A DNA stretch of 64,000 nt from Chionis minor (taxonomy: Eukaryota; Chordata; Aves; Charadriiformes; Chionididae): assembly GCA_013398295.1 (NCBI GenBank), contig VZSF01001888.1, positions 124,001 to 188,000 of the forward strand, read 5' to 3'. Positions 11,459 through 25,277 of this stretch are shown one piece after another (position 1 is the stretch's first letter; every line of letters begins with the position of its first letter). Below the pieces are notes generated by a model, which searched no databases, was not told the DNA's origin, and saw nothing but the letters and a program-made list of their open reading frames with translations. Position numbers and translations under genes: made by a program.

Positions 11459-12590
11459 CCGCAGATCTCACTAGGCAAAAGAAATAGCCAGGCTGACTGA
11501 AGTAACAACCAGAAAAACAAAGTTGTTTTTCTATAGTTATTTTTCATAGATTCTTTGCAATATACCGATTTAATATATGGTTGATCATATTTAATACTGT
11601 AACAAAATGTGTACATATGTATACACACGCACTTCTAGAAAACCTAGAAGACACAGTAGTTACAACCACACGTGTTGAAGTAGTGTAAATAGTTCTGAGT
11701 ACTTATAATAGAAGCATCTCAGAATGGAAGAAAGAGGGTACTGATAAGGCATTTACTAGTTTTATTGTACCTGATTACACTTACATAATAAATTAGCAAT
11801 CAACTAGCAGTAGGCAAGTGGCAAAAATTCCTAGCATTGAGGCTAGAAAATAAAGAGGGCAGAGAGAAAGGAAAATATACGCGGCAGTTTTAAGAAAAAC
11901 AAATCTTCATAGGATGCACTTAACGGCACTAAAAAGAAAGTAGTGTATGGAGATGAGCAAGGATTATGGAAAAGAGAAATCAAAGGGGCTCTAACCACAT
12001 TAGAAACATGACTAGAAAGGCCAACTGTGGTGTTATTTTTATTCTGAGGCAAAGTCCCTGCCCTGCTGCCAACTGATGCACAGACTTCATTGCCTTTGAA
12101 GTTAATTATAGTTGTGCACATTACAATAGCTACTGTTCTACTGATGATTCTCATATCTATTTCCAAGAGCCAGTGTTCATCTCGCTTGCTCTGATAAAAA
12201 AAGGGTCAGGTTAAAAAAAGAATAAGGCTTGAACTGTTGACACAAATGGTTAACTTCTGTTTGTTCATAAATAAAATCCAAGCATTCTCCTTCCTTTCCT
12301 CTTCAAGCAGACTACTGACTCAGTCTAACGGGTCTCCTGCTTGCATTCAAAGAGATATCAGTTTTGATTTAAACCCATGTTCTGGTAAGAAAATTTTCCT
12401 ATTTAGAGTGTGGAATATAACCTGTTACATGTCAAAATAAGCACACCCTAAAGTTACTATCTGGAAGAGAGCCACGCTCCTAGAAGCGAAGACTGATTTA
12501 TGTTTCTTCATATAAAAATGTCATGCATTTCAACCCGGCTAGAAGCTGCATACTTAGAGTGTTCATGGAAGTGATATGTTTGTGTTGCAG

Positions 12591-12654
12591 AGGAAGACAG
12601 CAGACATTTGCCAGAACCCCTGCATAAACAAATGCTTCTGCTACTTATTTTTGG
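12591..12654 (+). other. Exon-like segment with strong splice sites
   Basis: A good acceptor ('atgtttgtgttgcag', ending 12590) and a good donor (TTTGG|GTAAGG, GT at 12655-12656) enclose 64 bases. Two frames are open across it (one contains CQNPCINKCFCY, the other EDSRHLPEPLHKQMLLLLIF), so coding potential cannot be judged. No homologue is recognised. It may be a non-coding exon or chance. Confidence 0.15.
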
Positions 12655-13645
12655 GTAAGGGAGTATACATAGATTGACATCCAGGATTCCTACACCACTT
12701 GGTGACAAAGGGATCAACTTAATAAATGGCTGGTACTCTACACACTGTAACACAAATAACCACGATGAGTAGTTTTACTGAAGTATAAGCTTATTAATGC
12801 AAATTTCTAAAAATTCAAGATTCCTCAACAGACATTAACCAAGCAGGTAACTTATCCAGGCTGATGGATGCAATATGCTAATCAAAACCAGCATCTCAGT
12901 GAGAGACTGACCATTAATTAGCGACTCGTCATTAGGAGAAACAAACTCTTGAGTGAGAGCACTGTTTGAGACCTCAAAATGAAAGCTTTAGACAATATTC
13001 ATATTTCTGTTAGGACAGCAGCTACAGGCACCAGTTGTGAATCTCTGCTTTATTGAGCAAGATGCTGTAGTGCATGCACATAAGAAAAAAAACCTCTCTT
13101 GGCCAAAGACCTTTATGTTACTCTCAGAAAGAAGAAAACAAATTAAATCACATCTCCTGAGAATAAAAATGTTAGTGTTATTGGACTGATTTCTTTTTTG
13201 TTCAGAAAACAAAGAGACAAAAGTTTGAATAGGAAAAATTTTTGAAATTTTTTTTTTTTTAAAAAAAGCAGCCTAATAGCTACTGCTTCCATGGAAATTT
13301 ACCCCCCCTCACATGTCCCTGTTGTTGATTTTCTCTGTACCAAAGAGGATCATGAAATGCATAATGTTAATGAAAACTCCTTAGTGTTGAGGATAATTAA
13401 CTGCCCTCTAGCTTTATGCATGAATTTCAGTTCCTCCTGGAACCAGTGAAGCCCTGCATCTCCTCAGGCTTTTTCTCCACTCCCATTCACTCCAGGAATA
13501 TAATTTGAAGCAGCTTTTTCCTCCCAACCCTGCAAGAGAGAAGCATGACCACAGCAGACCCTTAAGTTTTTCCTAAAGGTTACTCCAAGCTCTTACGCAC
13601 TGAAAAAAATCTACACCTTAGAGTGCAGGGAAAGTATACGCAGCA

Positions 13646-13942
13646 ATGCAGACTAACCATGGTGGGGCAACCACCCTGCATACTGCTCAATGGTGGCAAC
13701 TGCTTCCACTTAACAAGTTTAAGACAGAAAATAAGCTAACTGTATATGAAGCTCATATATTTTTAACATATAAAGCTCTGAACGGTGCTGATCCATGCCT
13801 TGCAGTACTCCAAACCAATCTAGCAAAAGAGGTCCCTGAACTACACCGTCCGCATGCCTCCTCTGTGAAGACCACTTTACTCACAGCAGAGGTATCCGAG
13901 CAGGACAGCTACCAATCATCACATTATGCTTATTTACACTGA
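13646..13942 (+). mobile_element. Possible old LINE ORF fragment
   Basis: The open frame of 98 codons contains IFLTYKALNGADPCLAVL. This resembles the 'LLLTYKALNG.AP.YL' signature near the C-terminus of ORF2 in L2/Rex-type LINEs, and LLPLNKF sits upstream where such elements have 'HWLPV'. Known: L2-like relics survive in bird genomes. Seen: only this one motif, with no neighbouring reverse-transcriptase motif and no clear 3' tail. It may be chance similarity. Confidence 0.2.
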
Positions 13943-16900
13943 AAGTAGCAGGAGTTTTCTCTAGATCCCTGGGTGATACATTGCAACACCTAGGAACTGG
14001 ATGCAAGTCCCTCTGAACGGTTTCTCACATAAAGCTAACATCAGGCAACATCCAGAAAAAAGTTGTGGGTGGTTAAGATTACCTATTATGACTTCTCCAG
14101 CTACATCAGTTGTTAAATGCAAGTCATTGATTCACCACCAGATGAATTATCTGAGCCGCAAATGCTGTTTAGTAGCAAAGCCCCTCCAAGAATCTCCAAT
14201 TAAGATAGATGATCCCTGATGAACACTAACATGGAAGTGTCTATCTCCTTCCACTTTATTTTAAATGGCCATAGACACCATGCAAAAGCAGAATAAAATA
14301 AATTAATGTACCAGCAACAGAAAAAAAAAAATCAAACAAAAGATATCTTTACCATGAAGACTCCCAAATATAATGTTTGAGAAACTTCCAGGTCTCTGGG
14401 GATGAAAAATCCATCTATATATTATACTTTATTGTTACACAGCAGATGTAATCCAATACTGAATTTACTGGAATTGTTGAGGGAACAGAAAGATACAGTA
14501 GGAATTAAGCGCTAGGGCTCAACGGTGAAAAATTCTTTTGATAATATGTGGCAAGCTTACTTTACAAAGCATGGCAACTTACTTGGTTCAGAATTCATAT
14601 CGCTCTTAACATTAAACTTGGTACTGAGGCAAGTGATTCAACATTGCTATTGAAGATAGGAAAAATTATTTTGGGCACCTTTTGGGATAGAAAGGAAACA
14701 CTCACTAGTCTTAAATCCAGGTCTTGTCCTTAGATCTGGAGGACTAAGACAAAAGCTACAAGATATTGCTCTATATCAGTCTAAAACAAAAAAGATTTCA
14801 GAAGAGGGAAGAAAGTTAAAAAACTCAAGAAAGCACAGAACACTTTCAGAGGAGAATTATAAACTACAGTATAAATGTTTTGCTATTTTCTTTTGTTGTG
14901 AACTTAGAAAAAGATCAATTAGACAACAGAAGAGAATTTAAAAATTAAATATTATGACTTTGAAAAGGCTGGGTCATACCCCATTCTGCTATGCCAAACT
15001 CACATTTATCAAAATTCTAAAGTATACTTGGAATGAAAAATCCTTCGGTATTTTTTTCAGCAAAAAAGATTTTTTTCTTTTTGTAGGCTGAAATTGTGAT
15101 GTCCCATGTATTTACCCAAGAGCTGAACATACTGAAAATCAATTAAAAAAAAGATAGTTTGAGGTAAAAGTCCTTTATACTGCTTTGTAGCTTTAAAAGA
15201 AAGAAGAAATGGAAGGCATGCCACAAATGCACACATTCCTACAGGTGTCTCTTAAGCTTTGCCTCTGAAGTCCTGTTGAAAGTGAAAACGGGAAATGATT
15301 CAAACATGCTATTTTTCTGCTCTCTTCCCCCGCTACTTATGATCCTTTAGTCATCATACCCAGCAAACAAAAATTAAACCAGCCTTCAGGCTGCTCTAAC
15401 CTGAGCTGTGATGGCAAATCACAGAGTGTAACCATCTGTTGGATCTCATGTTCCTCTGCTTACACCATTCCCGAGCTGCTAGAGGAGGTTACCTCCCAAA
15501 TTGGCTTTTTCTAGGCACATTCTTTGGCTCACGCAGAGCCTTTGAGTTTCTACCTAATCCTCCCCAAGGTCTCTCAGGGCCAAACAAGCATCTTATACTT
15601 GGAAACACTTCAGTTTCAAAACTGCAAGGAGTTGGAAAACAGTGCTTCCTTTCACAAATCAAGAATCATTTTCTCAAATATATCCAAAAGCCACAGTGTA
15701 AAGCTTCAAGATCCAATGCCTATTTGAAAACCACAGGAAAAGTTATCAGACTACAAATAATTTTAAAGATAGGGCATCTGCCAAGCTTTGTATAAACTGC
15801 ACACTCAGTTTTCACTGATCCCTGCTCATTTGTGAGCAAAATTAAATGCCTTTTTAACATTATAATTACCCATCAAGTTTGCTGCTTATGTTAAGACTGG
15901 ATTCTTCAGAAGATCACAAACACTCCTAATTACTGAGAAAGTCAATACCAACCCCAGATAAAGCCTCTGCTGCTTAGCTCCATCTCTCCTCTACCACGAG
16001 TCTTCTCAACATAAATCTCAACTACTGCCAACCTAAAATACCAGCATTGAACATATGACATTCTAGTTATGGCCCCCTTCCTCCTCTCAATATATAGAAA
16101 TAAAAAAAGTAATATTTATATTATATATATAATATATCCCAGCAAAAAAATAATCACGCCAGGATTTTTATGCTTTATCTGCACTTCTTTACTGACTGCT
16201 CAGAGCTGCTATGGTGTGAAATACTCTAAATATAAAAGCAGCTGCATCTGTGAGATACTTAGGCACATCACCAAGCCAGAGGTGTAAGGGCATGGTCTCA
16301 GCTAAATGTGTTATGGCAAATACTCTACTCTTTTTGTTGACAGCCATTACAACAGAACAACTCCAGGGAGTAAAGGGGGCTGTCCACGGGAGGAGGAGAT
16401 GCTGAGAGTATGTAAAAGAACAACAATATTAAGAGGTATCATTTTTTTGAACAGGTGACTCCGTGATTGTTTGTCACCTTTTACCCTTCATAGTCTGTTA
16501 TATACTTTTCTCTAAGTTCCTATTGCAGTTTCAATTCTGAAGCTCAATTCAGCAAACAAAACATTACAGAAACAAATCAGCTTACCATAAAAATCATCCC
16601 AGACAAGAAACTCTTGCTATCCATATTTTACACCATAAGGGAACTGAGAGCGTAAGGATTAGGAGTCTCAAAATAATACTGATGGCAGAAGTAGGAAATG
16701 AATCTTGGCTTTAAGTCAGCCTGTTGTGTCACAATTACTAAATCACCTCACTTGTTCCTTAACAAACCTGAATGTGAGGAAGGGATCAGAGGAGTATTAG
16801 ATTTTTTTTAAAATAAATCAAATCAGAAGCATTTTTCAATCCCTGCTCACTCTTCACTGTATGGAAGTCTTACCTTTAGGTTGCACAGTGTAGGTGGCAA

Positions 16901-19900
16901 AGAACAAAAAAAACAAGGCAATGAAAAACAAGACCTGTGATGTTACTGTATTTTAAGCTTATTAATGAAATCAGTTCCCATGAAACCAAAGGCATGACAG
17001 TACTGGCCAATCCAGAAAAATGTGTGGGTACATGCAGTGGGTACACACAAAGCTGATACTGCACAAAGACGATGGCATGATCTCATTTTTACATGAGTTA
17101 CTGATGCAACTCTATGAGGTTCAGTGGAGGACTCTTGGTTTCATACTACCAGTCAATCAAAACAGAGTTCCAGCTGCTAATAACATCATCTCTCAGAATT
17201 GCTTTTAAGCTGTTTATGAGCCTGCAGGGCATCTGCAAAAAGGTTTATTTTGGGATGTAAAAATAAGCATGTTTTCATGCACGCTTACAGAATTTCAAAA
17301 ACAAAATACTAGAGAGAATCTTCAGCTGGAACAAACTGTCCATTCATTTCAGTAGAGCTGCCTCGTCATATTTACAGATTTCCAATTGACCCTGTCAGAG
17401 ATTTTGGCAACCACTGCTTTTAAAAGACAAGCATCTCAAAGTTTTCTGTGTTTTCGTTAACCTTTAATGAAAAAAAAGCTCTGCCTCCCCACTCCCCCAA
17501 AAACCCCAAGAATCCACAATTAAGTTGTAATACTGGTATTTCCCTCCCTCCCCAGTGTGCAACCAAAGCTGCTGTGCTCTGTCCCAGAAAGCAGAATTGT
17601 TAATTTTAACTGAAATGTCTTGTGAATATTTAAGGATCTCACCAATCATGCTTCCATTAGAATTGGGGGTGAGGAGAAAAATAAGAATAAATTTGAAGGG
17701 ATTTGATTAATAAACAAGCTAAGATAAGATTCCTTTGTGAGCCCTATGTTAAAATTGAGATTGCAGTTTGTTGAAAGAGTCCTTCGTCCCATTTTTCATT
17801 CATGCCCATTCTATCTTAAACTTAGAATTGACTCAACACAAGCAAAACTATGTTTCCTTCTGTCACATCCAAAGCTAGTAAGAAGTGTAGAAACCCAATT
17901 CTGTAAAGGGTAAGCTTTTGATTTTACTGGCTGTGTAGAACTTCATTACCCAAATATCTTGCAGTACCACCTGAAGAGGCTAAATCTGACTTTTTTCCAC
18001 TACTGTAAACTAGTACTTAATTAAGTTGCACAAGAGTTTAAGAGATCAAGGCTCTGAAATACTTAAAATTGACCATACCAAGCAACAGATGAGACTCGGT
18101 GTTCTTATGAAAGCACAAAAATCTATAATCAAACTAAATATTCTTTTATTTGCTTTCCCACTTGAGCTCCAGGATCTTTTTTGGCCACCAGCCTCACACA
18201 GGGGAAGCCTTACCTGAAGAAGCTCTGACAACTGGCAACCACTGAGCCATTGAGCCATTCCAGAACTACAAGGCCAGTGAACCCATCTTAGTTGCAACCT
18301 GCCTGTTCTCTAGAAAGATATTTTGTAGTGCAAGGACAAGGATGCTTTGAGATTGGGAGAGGAATTTGGAATACCACAGCCGTTGTTCCTGTTGCTAGTT
18401 ACAAGAGGCATTTACAACTTTCTCTAAGAATGGTAATTTAAAAAATAAAATTACTATGATACATTTAAACAAAGAGATTAATGAATAATTCATTTGTATA
18501 TGGATGGTGTAAATGCATTCTTGCACTTAAAGTAGATTGACTAATATCAGATATAAATCATTACAAAAAATGCAAATGAGTTTTCCACTGCAATCATTTT
18601 ATTCACATTGTATGGTATGATATTTATAGCTGTGTTCATTGTATAGCAATAAATACCATTATGAAAACAAAGCTATCTAGATTAAGTCCATGCTATTTAA
18701 GTGGGCTTTATGCTGTTTGCTAGACACAGATGCAATTTTTGAAAAGCACTTCTCTCTGGAAACAGAAAAAAAGGCAAACTTGACAGATGAAGATGAATAT
18801 CTTCATTTTCATCTTTTCACAAGAACCTTGTTACCTTTGTGATACTTATATGTAGCCTGCTAGATGCAAAACTGAACAAGATCCTGAAATTTGCCCTAAG
18901 ACATAAATTTTTACAGTATCAGAAACATGTTATTTTGAAGAGCTAAAAAGGCAAAAAAACACCCCCAAAACAAACCCCAAATAATAGCCAAAACATCCCA
19001 TGAAGACAAATAGGTCTCTAAGCCATTGACTCCAAAGAACACCTAGAAACCCAAACCATAGTGTTTGAACATTACCAACAATTAATTCCATACAGCATAG
19101 TTTCTCAAATGTAATAAAATTCCAAAACCTGTTGAAACCACATTATATAACGATGGCAAGTTTTCAATAGCATTCAAAATGCATACCTTAGGGAAATACA
19201 GATTTAATGCTTGGTTTATGTATAAAATCTCTATTTCGCTTTCATTTGTGGTTTTTTTTCCCCCTAGGTGTCCCAGCACATTCAGCTAATTCCTGGCAAT
19301 GTAAACTAAACTTTGCTTCCATATTTCCAGTGCTGGTTAGTCACGTTTGACTGAAAACACACATTCTAGACCAAGTTTCAGGGAGTAGTAAATCTGAAGT
19401 GAGGCTTACTTTATACTGAAACTATGCATTATACTAGAAGTGTTGACAAATTATAGCATTATTTCCTGCATATAAAAGCTTTCATTGTTTTCTGATGGTT
19501 TTGCATGTTTGTTTTGTGTTTGGTGGGGTTTTTTTTAACATAATCCTGCAGGTGGGAACACACACAAATAATCTGTTGGACTGCATGAGTATCCACACAG
19601 CATCACAATCATTTTTGTCCCTTTCAGATTTTTGCAGTAAAATGGTCAACTTCAAGAATACATACAAGATTTTAGGAGGAGTAATTAGGTTTACAGAAGT
19701 TATCTTATCCTGACCCAGTTCTTGTCACCTGATTTCCAAAGTGAGGTGTCAGTGGTGGTTGAATAGGGGAAAAAGTGCCAATGACCCTCAAAACTAAGGG
19801 ACCCCGCCTTTATCCAAGAGAGCAGATTTAGCCCAACTCCTTTGAGAAAGGACAAAAAAAGTAAGAGAATATTTGTTAGAACCATGAAACAACAAGGACT

Positions 19901-20146
19901 TTTAGCCTTTCTCTGTACCACTCTACCTACAATTAGCCTCTTTCCTTAAGAGCTGGACCTTGCACGGACTTCTTGAAATTAAAATATTCACTACCTCTAA
20001 TCACATTCAACAAATGTAGGAGGTTTCAGTATCTGGAGTGGACACATTTGAAAGTATCTGTACTTTCTGAATAATACAGAAAGGTTCTCATGAATAGTGT
20101 TCTACTTTGAATGGTAGCAAGAGTACAGAAACTCATTGAAGCTTGC

Positions 20147-20253
20147 CTCTGTTTGGTCTTGAAGACATTTGGATTCTGCTGCGATCACTTCAGAAAGTTT
20201 TGTTTCCCAATTCTTGTGTTCAGTCTTAATATACTTATAAGAGTATTTTTCAT
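20147..20253 (-). other. Exon-like segment with GC donor (unidentified)
   Basis: The minus strand shows an acceptor 'catatctttttag' (ending 20254) and a 107-base open stretch ending ACAGAG|GCAAGC, which would be a non-canonical GC donor with the usual context. The frame reads as a charged helix (KYIKTEHKNWETKLSEVIAA). Its composition suggests a coiled coil. No family is recognised and no partner exon is clear, so this may be a chance frame. Confidence 0.15.
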
Positions 20254-20672
20254 CTAAAAAGATATGCTTGCTTGAACAAAAAGTATCTTTCCCAAAGACA
20301 TCTAACATTGACTAAAGGCCTCAAAATGCTACAGATTACCCACGTACCTCACTGTTCTGATTGTTGCTTACCCTCACTGTTGTTAAACTGTACCGTATTC
20401 CCAGTCTGAACTTTCCACAAATTCCAGACACTGGGTCTTGCTTTTTCCTGATGATACAAAGTTTGTTCTCAAGTACAACCTCTTTGTGTAGGTACTCAGA
20501 GGCTTAAGCTAGAAGACTGTTTCCAAAATGATTCTGATACCAAAACACCATTTCACAGAGTTGCTCATGTAAGATCTTCTAATCAGTATTACTTATAGAG
20601 AATTATGACACCGCACAGGCCACACAAGCATCGCTGTTCCACATGTAACTCTATATCCCTCTCTCTTTTCAG

Positions 20673-21035
20673 CTGCAAGTAAGCTTGCAAGGAGCAATAT
20701 CCAAGGATTCAGTGTGGGCATCAGTCCTTCATGGAATGGCTCGACTTCATGGACAGTTCTGCACGAGTGAAAAGAAACATGGTGGCGCTAGGCACATTTC
20801 CATACACTTCCCAGCCAGGAATCTGCAAAGTATCTTTGTGTGTTTGTTTAGTTTTAGCAAGGGTGCACAATCAAAACTATTTCAGCGTTTCTCTGGAATC
20901 AGAACATCTGTTACGCACCAAGAGAGATGTCCTAAAAACCTACATAACGCTAGTTTTTATTTTTCTGTTAAGCAGCAAAGCATTCTATATTTATGTTTAT
21001 ATAAAGTCTCTGGCATCCTGATGCACATAAGCTGA
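20673..21035 (+). other. Open frame after strong acceptor (unidentified)
   Basis: An excellent acceptor ('tccctctctcttttcag', ending 20672) is followed by a frame open for 120 codons to a TGA at 21033-21035. It includes SVWASVLHGMARLHGQF and later RTSVTHQERCPKNLHN. A second overlapping frame (20731-21021) is also open, which weakens the case. No domain is recognised. It could be a terminal exon, or a chance open frame in AT-rich DNA. Confidence 0.15.
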
Positions 21036-21112
21036 ACATTCATCTGTTAAACATTGCCAGTAATCAAATCCTATAATTCCAGCCCCAGCATACATTTTTG
21101 AATGGTTCCATT

Positions 21113-21127
21113 CCCCCCCCCCCCCCC
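21113..21127. repeat. C15 homopolymer
   Basis: A run of 15 C follows 'ggttccatt'. It is prone to length error in sequencing and assembly. Confidence 0.95.
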
Positions 21128-21595
21128 ATTTTAGGACACTAATTTAGAACAATTCAGTTGTCACAATTCTTGGTTACCAACACACAGGTTGTACTTCAAG
21201 AACACGGTTTCTCAACTAAGTCAGAAACTAGAAGATGAAAGAACTCCTTGGAAGATTTGTCACTGATATCTCATGATTCTCATGACTCCCTGATAGATGT
21301 CTTCTTTCTGCCAAATTTTTTCTCATTGCTTACAGAACCTGCACCATCTTATATATGGCTTCTCTGTACAAGTAATTAGAGGAAAAATTTTACACATTTG
21401 TAAAAGAAAGGCATACTTACTGTAAGTCTACTTCAAAAACAAATCTTGCAATGGAAACACGTTTAATCAATGGCCAAGGACAGGGCAATAATAGGTGCTA
21501 GTCACCCCTCCTGTTCCCAAATCCACAGGGTATTTGAATCATGCCTAGTTTCATACATCCAAATAAATGAAAGATATCTTGCCTTTGCTACTGTT

Positions 21596-21612
21596 AAAAA
21601 AAAAAAAAAAAA
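21596..21612. repeat. A17 homopolymer
   Basis: A run of 17 A. There is no clear retroposed gene body upstream and no visible target-site duplication, so I call it a simple tract and not a poly-A tail. Confidence 0.9.
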
Positions 21613-23859
21613 GAAGGGTTTAAGGAAGAGTTTTATTGTGCTGGTGGGAAGGCTGACTGTAGTCATTACACCTGCACAGATGTGTTTGCTTTCTGGACAG
21701 ACCCTCTGCAGCCTGAAACCTTGTGCAACTGTTTGTTTGCACGTGGGCAAAACACCTTGTGTTGAGCATGGGTACCATGCTGTACTGTGCATCCGTGCCG
21801 TTTTGATGGGCAGTGCAGCGACAGCTTGGTCAGAAGAGCTGGGTGACTGGCACCAGGACATGGATTCCTCTGTGACAGTCCAGCAGGCACCTGCGACACC
21901 TCAGAACCAATGCTCCCTTCTCAGGTCCCTTTTGAATACAGCTGAAAGCACCTTCCAACTCAGGAAAAAGCTAAACAAGCAACAACAACCCCCCCCTCAA
22001 TACCACCAAAACTTCTGAAAGCATAGATATTAGAGACTTAAAGATTGTTATATATAATATAGAAAAGGTCATGATTAAGAACTGCTGACGTTGAGATGAA
22101 ACCCAATGCAGAGGTCACCAACAAAAATCCTTAAAGAATTAATTTAATCTGATGCCTCGAAAGCAATAGCTTCTAAGCTTTGATAACCTCCTTTAATTAA
22201 AGTTTCCCTTCAAGGCTCTAAACAAATATTGCTGAATGAAGTTGTGTTAAACTTCCTCAGGGGTTGCTGGGGAACAGACATGTTGCAATCCAGATGTTAA
22301 ACAAGTCTTACAATGAAGCAGAAATAAGGTGTCCTAATTTATGTATATCCTACCCTATTTCCTGTTCATATTATGATAAAATGGTTTAGCTTCCATTGAT
22401 TGCTGTTGCTGTTTGCACTAATGCATTTTTTTTTTTGTAGGAACACTTGTGTTTGGTTTTTGGTGTGTGTTTTTTTTTTTCTTTTAAGCAGAAAAAGAAA
22501 ATAGAATCATTATCCAGCTACTCTTCAAACTATATGCATGATGAAGGGCACCCTAAAAAGGCTCAGTGATCAAACAATATGATATGAGCATAAAAAAGAG
22601 AGTGATGAAAATAAATGAGCCACACAATCATGATTTACAGGAGACATTCTTCTGGTTGGAGTTTTAGTATTACTATTTCTAACAATCTTTTCTTCGATTG
22701 TTTTGTTCCCCCAAACGTTGTTTCTTCCCGTAAGTTTTTGTTTTCTCTCTGAAGTTTAGTTAAAAAACACCCTGACGTTTTGAAACTTATTTCCCCTCAC
22801 CTCAAGGAAAGCTGAATACAGGGTTTATTCATGCTTGCCTTTAGTGGATACTTGTAGTAGTTATCCCAATTAGCTTATTCTCTGCCTTTAAATTCCACAA
22901 GTGGACACCAGGACTGCACAGATCTGTCTTGGATGAAGACTGAAAATTAATCTGTACAGTATTTATTTTTCTCTCTTGGTTGAGAGCTTAGTTTCAGTAG
23001 GCAGATTATAGCGATTTCTGAACTCTAAGATGTTTGTCCAGTCAGTCCTGTGAAACTACCAACGCCTTGCCATGTTCCCACATCCCTTGGGCTGTGCAGT
23101 TAGAAACGTTGCTGTCTTATGCTGGAAAGCCGAGTTAACATTTGTTATAGGAGTTTACATTTGAGGCAGTGGAATACAGCCAAGCCACTTAAGTCCACTA
23201 ATCAAAGTGACAACACATCCATAACCCCAACACAGCCTCACTATTGCTAGCTGAAAATGAGATAACGATGCATTAGATGTCCTATAACTCATTAAAATAT
23301 TTCATAGACGTGTAACAACTCAACTTTATGGAGAGAAGCTCTCATAGTTCAGGTTGAAGAACAGCCTTTCAGATGCCATAACTGCTTGTACCAAAACACT
23401 GCTAGCCCTAACATCACTAAGTGGGGACCAAGACCTGGCTCAGAATACCTCCCACTGAGCATCCCACATTCAGACTGTAGATGCAAGCACTCTCTAGAGA
23501 ACAGAAGCTATTCTCTGCCTGTTTCTCACCAATGCACAAGTGCAGAAGAATATAAACACAAATGAACCAGAAAAAAATAAAGAGAGAAAGGGAACAGGAA
23601 TGGGATTAAATCTACAGCTAAACTCAATGGAGAAGAAGCTGGTCCCTCTAAAAAACTTCAAGTTTCTGCCTCCTATTCATCTGTTTAAACAGAACAGACT
23701 CAAAACTTTCACAAGGGAGAGGCTAATAACTTACAAACAAAAAAACCCACCAAAATTCATTTGAAAGCATTGTTACTTGCAGACCATAAAAGGTATTAAA
23801 ACCTAAACGTTTTAATTTAGAAGCTTTCAAATTTCTCTTGAAAGAGGAATGTTGTGTTT

Positions 23860-24215
23860 CCGGCCCCCGCCCCCCCTCAGTGGCTGTGTTCTGGCCACGT
23901 GTCCCGAAGGAACTGGTGAGCGCCCACCTGTTGTGGGAGCTGGCTGCTCCCCTCTTATCACCCTCCAGCTCAGGCCTGAGCTCTGGTCCTGCACCCTTCC
24001 CTCCCTCCCACGTATGCCCCAGCCTTCTTCATTCCCTTACCCCCAGGGAAGGAGACCTGGGCAGAGGCACCAGAAGGAGCTACAGCACTCCCCACCCCTG
24101 CAGGATACCTGACATGGCCAGGCAACCAGGACACAGGGGCACCCCCAAATATCACCCCTTCTGCAGGACAGCTTCTATGGCACCAGGACCTGCTGCAAGA
24201 GGCAGTGATGGCAGT
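23860..24215. other. C-rich local island, function unknown
   Basis: Base composition shifts clearly here, with long C-rich blocks ('ccggcccccgccccccc', repeated 'ccctccctccca'-type pyrimidine runs). CpGs are few (about six to eight), so it does not look like a CpG island. Frame 23838-24248 (136 codons, low complexity, proline/serine-rich) is most likely a by-product of composition. No splice-bounded exon is evident. Confidence 0.5.
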
Positions 24216-25122
24216 TTTTGTACCGCCCCTTGTGTAAGATCTTCATAAAGGTCTGATCTTCCCCAAAATGAGTAGCTCTGCACTTAGAGAACACAAAGAA
24301 AGATACAACAGTAATGATTGCCTCTATTTGTTTTTGTTTTCTTTTTAGAATTTCCTCTCTTCCTCTACCCAACCTCCATCTTCAAGAGTCAGACACAAAC
24401 ATGTACAAACACCACAGATGGTATTTATATTGTCTGATTCTACATAGGGTGGTATCTTCAGATACCAAACATGCATGTTTTTAAATGATAAAATGTCTCA
24501 CCTGACTTGCATGTATTTCACCTCTATACATTTTTTGCAAAACCTGTAAATGGTCTAACCAAACTTGTAGAAAAGAAGCATATCACAGAATTTATTGCTT
24601 ATTGCTGGGAGACAAAACACTGCACCACGTTTATTTCATCACTCTAGTGCACCGTCTAAATCTAACCTGGAACAGAAGAATTGATATTTATGATCACAAA
24701 TAACCAAAGAATAATATTCTGAACAGTACTACCATATCTGTAAAGAATTGCTCCCTGGGCAGTAACACCCTCACAGAATCATTCTGCGATTGTTACCGCT
24801 CATTACTTGTGTATGTGGTGTTAATAGTCACAAAACCCAAGAGCTGCCTGGCAGGAGAACTTCACAAGTGGGTGTTGTATTGCAGATACATCCAAGAAAC
24901 AAGTTCAGTGAAATCAATAGAAACAGGCAAATTAATCTCAGAAGGAACTTCATTAGGACAAACTTTGCTTTCATTTTTCTGATGTCAATTGGAGAAACTT
25001 CCTTCCTGTAATGGTCTTGCCCTGAACAGGGCTGGTACAACAGAGCAGGAATTTGGTTGATTTAACTATGAGCAACACATAAGATTCGGTTCTTGCCTTC
25101 AGAAGCACTTTTGATAAATATA

Positions 25123-25277
25123 AAATGGTTAGAGTTGGAAGGGGCCTTAAAGATCGTCTAGATCCAACCCCTCTGCCATGGGCAGGGACACCTCCCACTA
25201 GACCAGGTTGCTCAAAGGCCATCCAACCTGGGCTCAAACACTTCCAGGGACAGGCCATCCACGACTTCTCTGGGCAG
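25123..25277 (-). mobile_element. CR1 LINE 3' end, inverted
   Basis: Read on the plus strand it shows the reverse complement of the CR1 tail: 'agagttggaaggggcctt', 'agatcgtctagatccaaccc', 'gggcagggacacctcccact', 'accaggttgctcaaaggcca' and 'cttctctgggcag', where the similarity stops. It is only about 155 bases long and 5'-truncated, with no coding frame. It is the only clear minus-strand CR1 in the window. Confidence 0.93.

Larger units (their letters stand above)
11459..25122. other. Unique AT-rich DNA with homopolymer tracts
   Basis: There is no confident gene in this stretch. Tracts include T13 followed by A7 at 13248-13267, an AT-rich 'atattatatatataatata' block near 16110-16140, C15 at 21113-21127, A17 at 21596-21612 and T11 at 22426-22436. 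Exon-like segments, a possible LINE fragment and a C-rich island are listed separately. The longest open frame (21470-22018, 182 codons) runs through the A17 tract as poly-lysine and shows no domain. Confidence 0.6.

Noticed and set aside
21470..22018. Longest open frame (182 codons, plus strand)
   Set aside because: It runs through the A17 tract as poly-lysine, is overlapped by long minus-strand frames, and shows no domain or splice logic.
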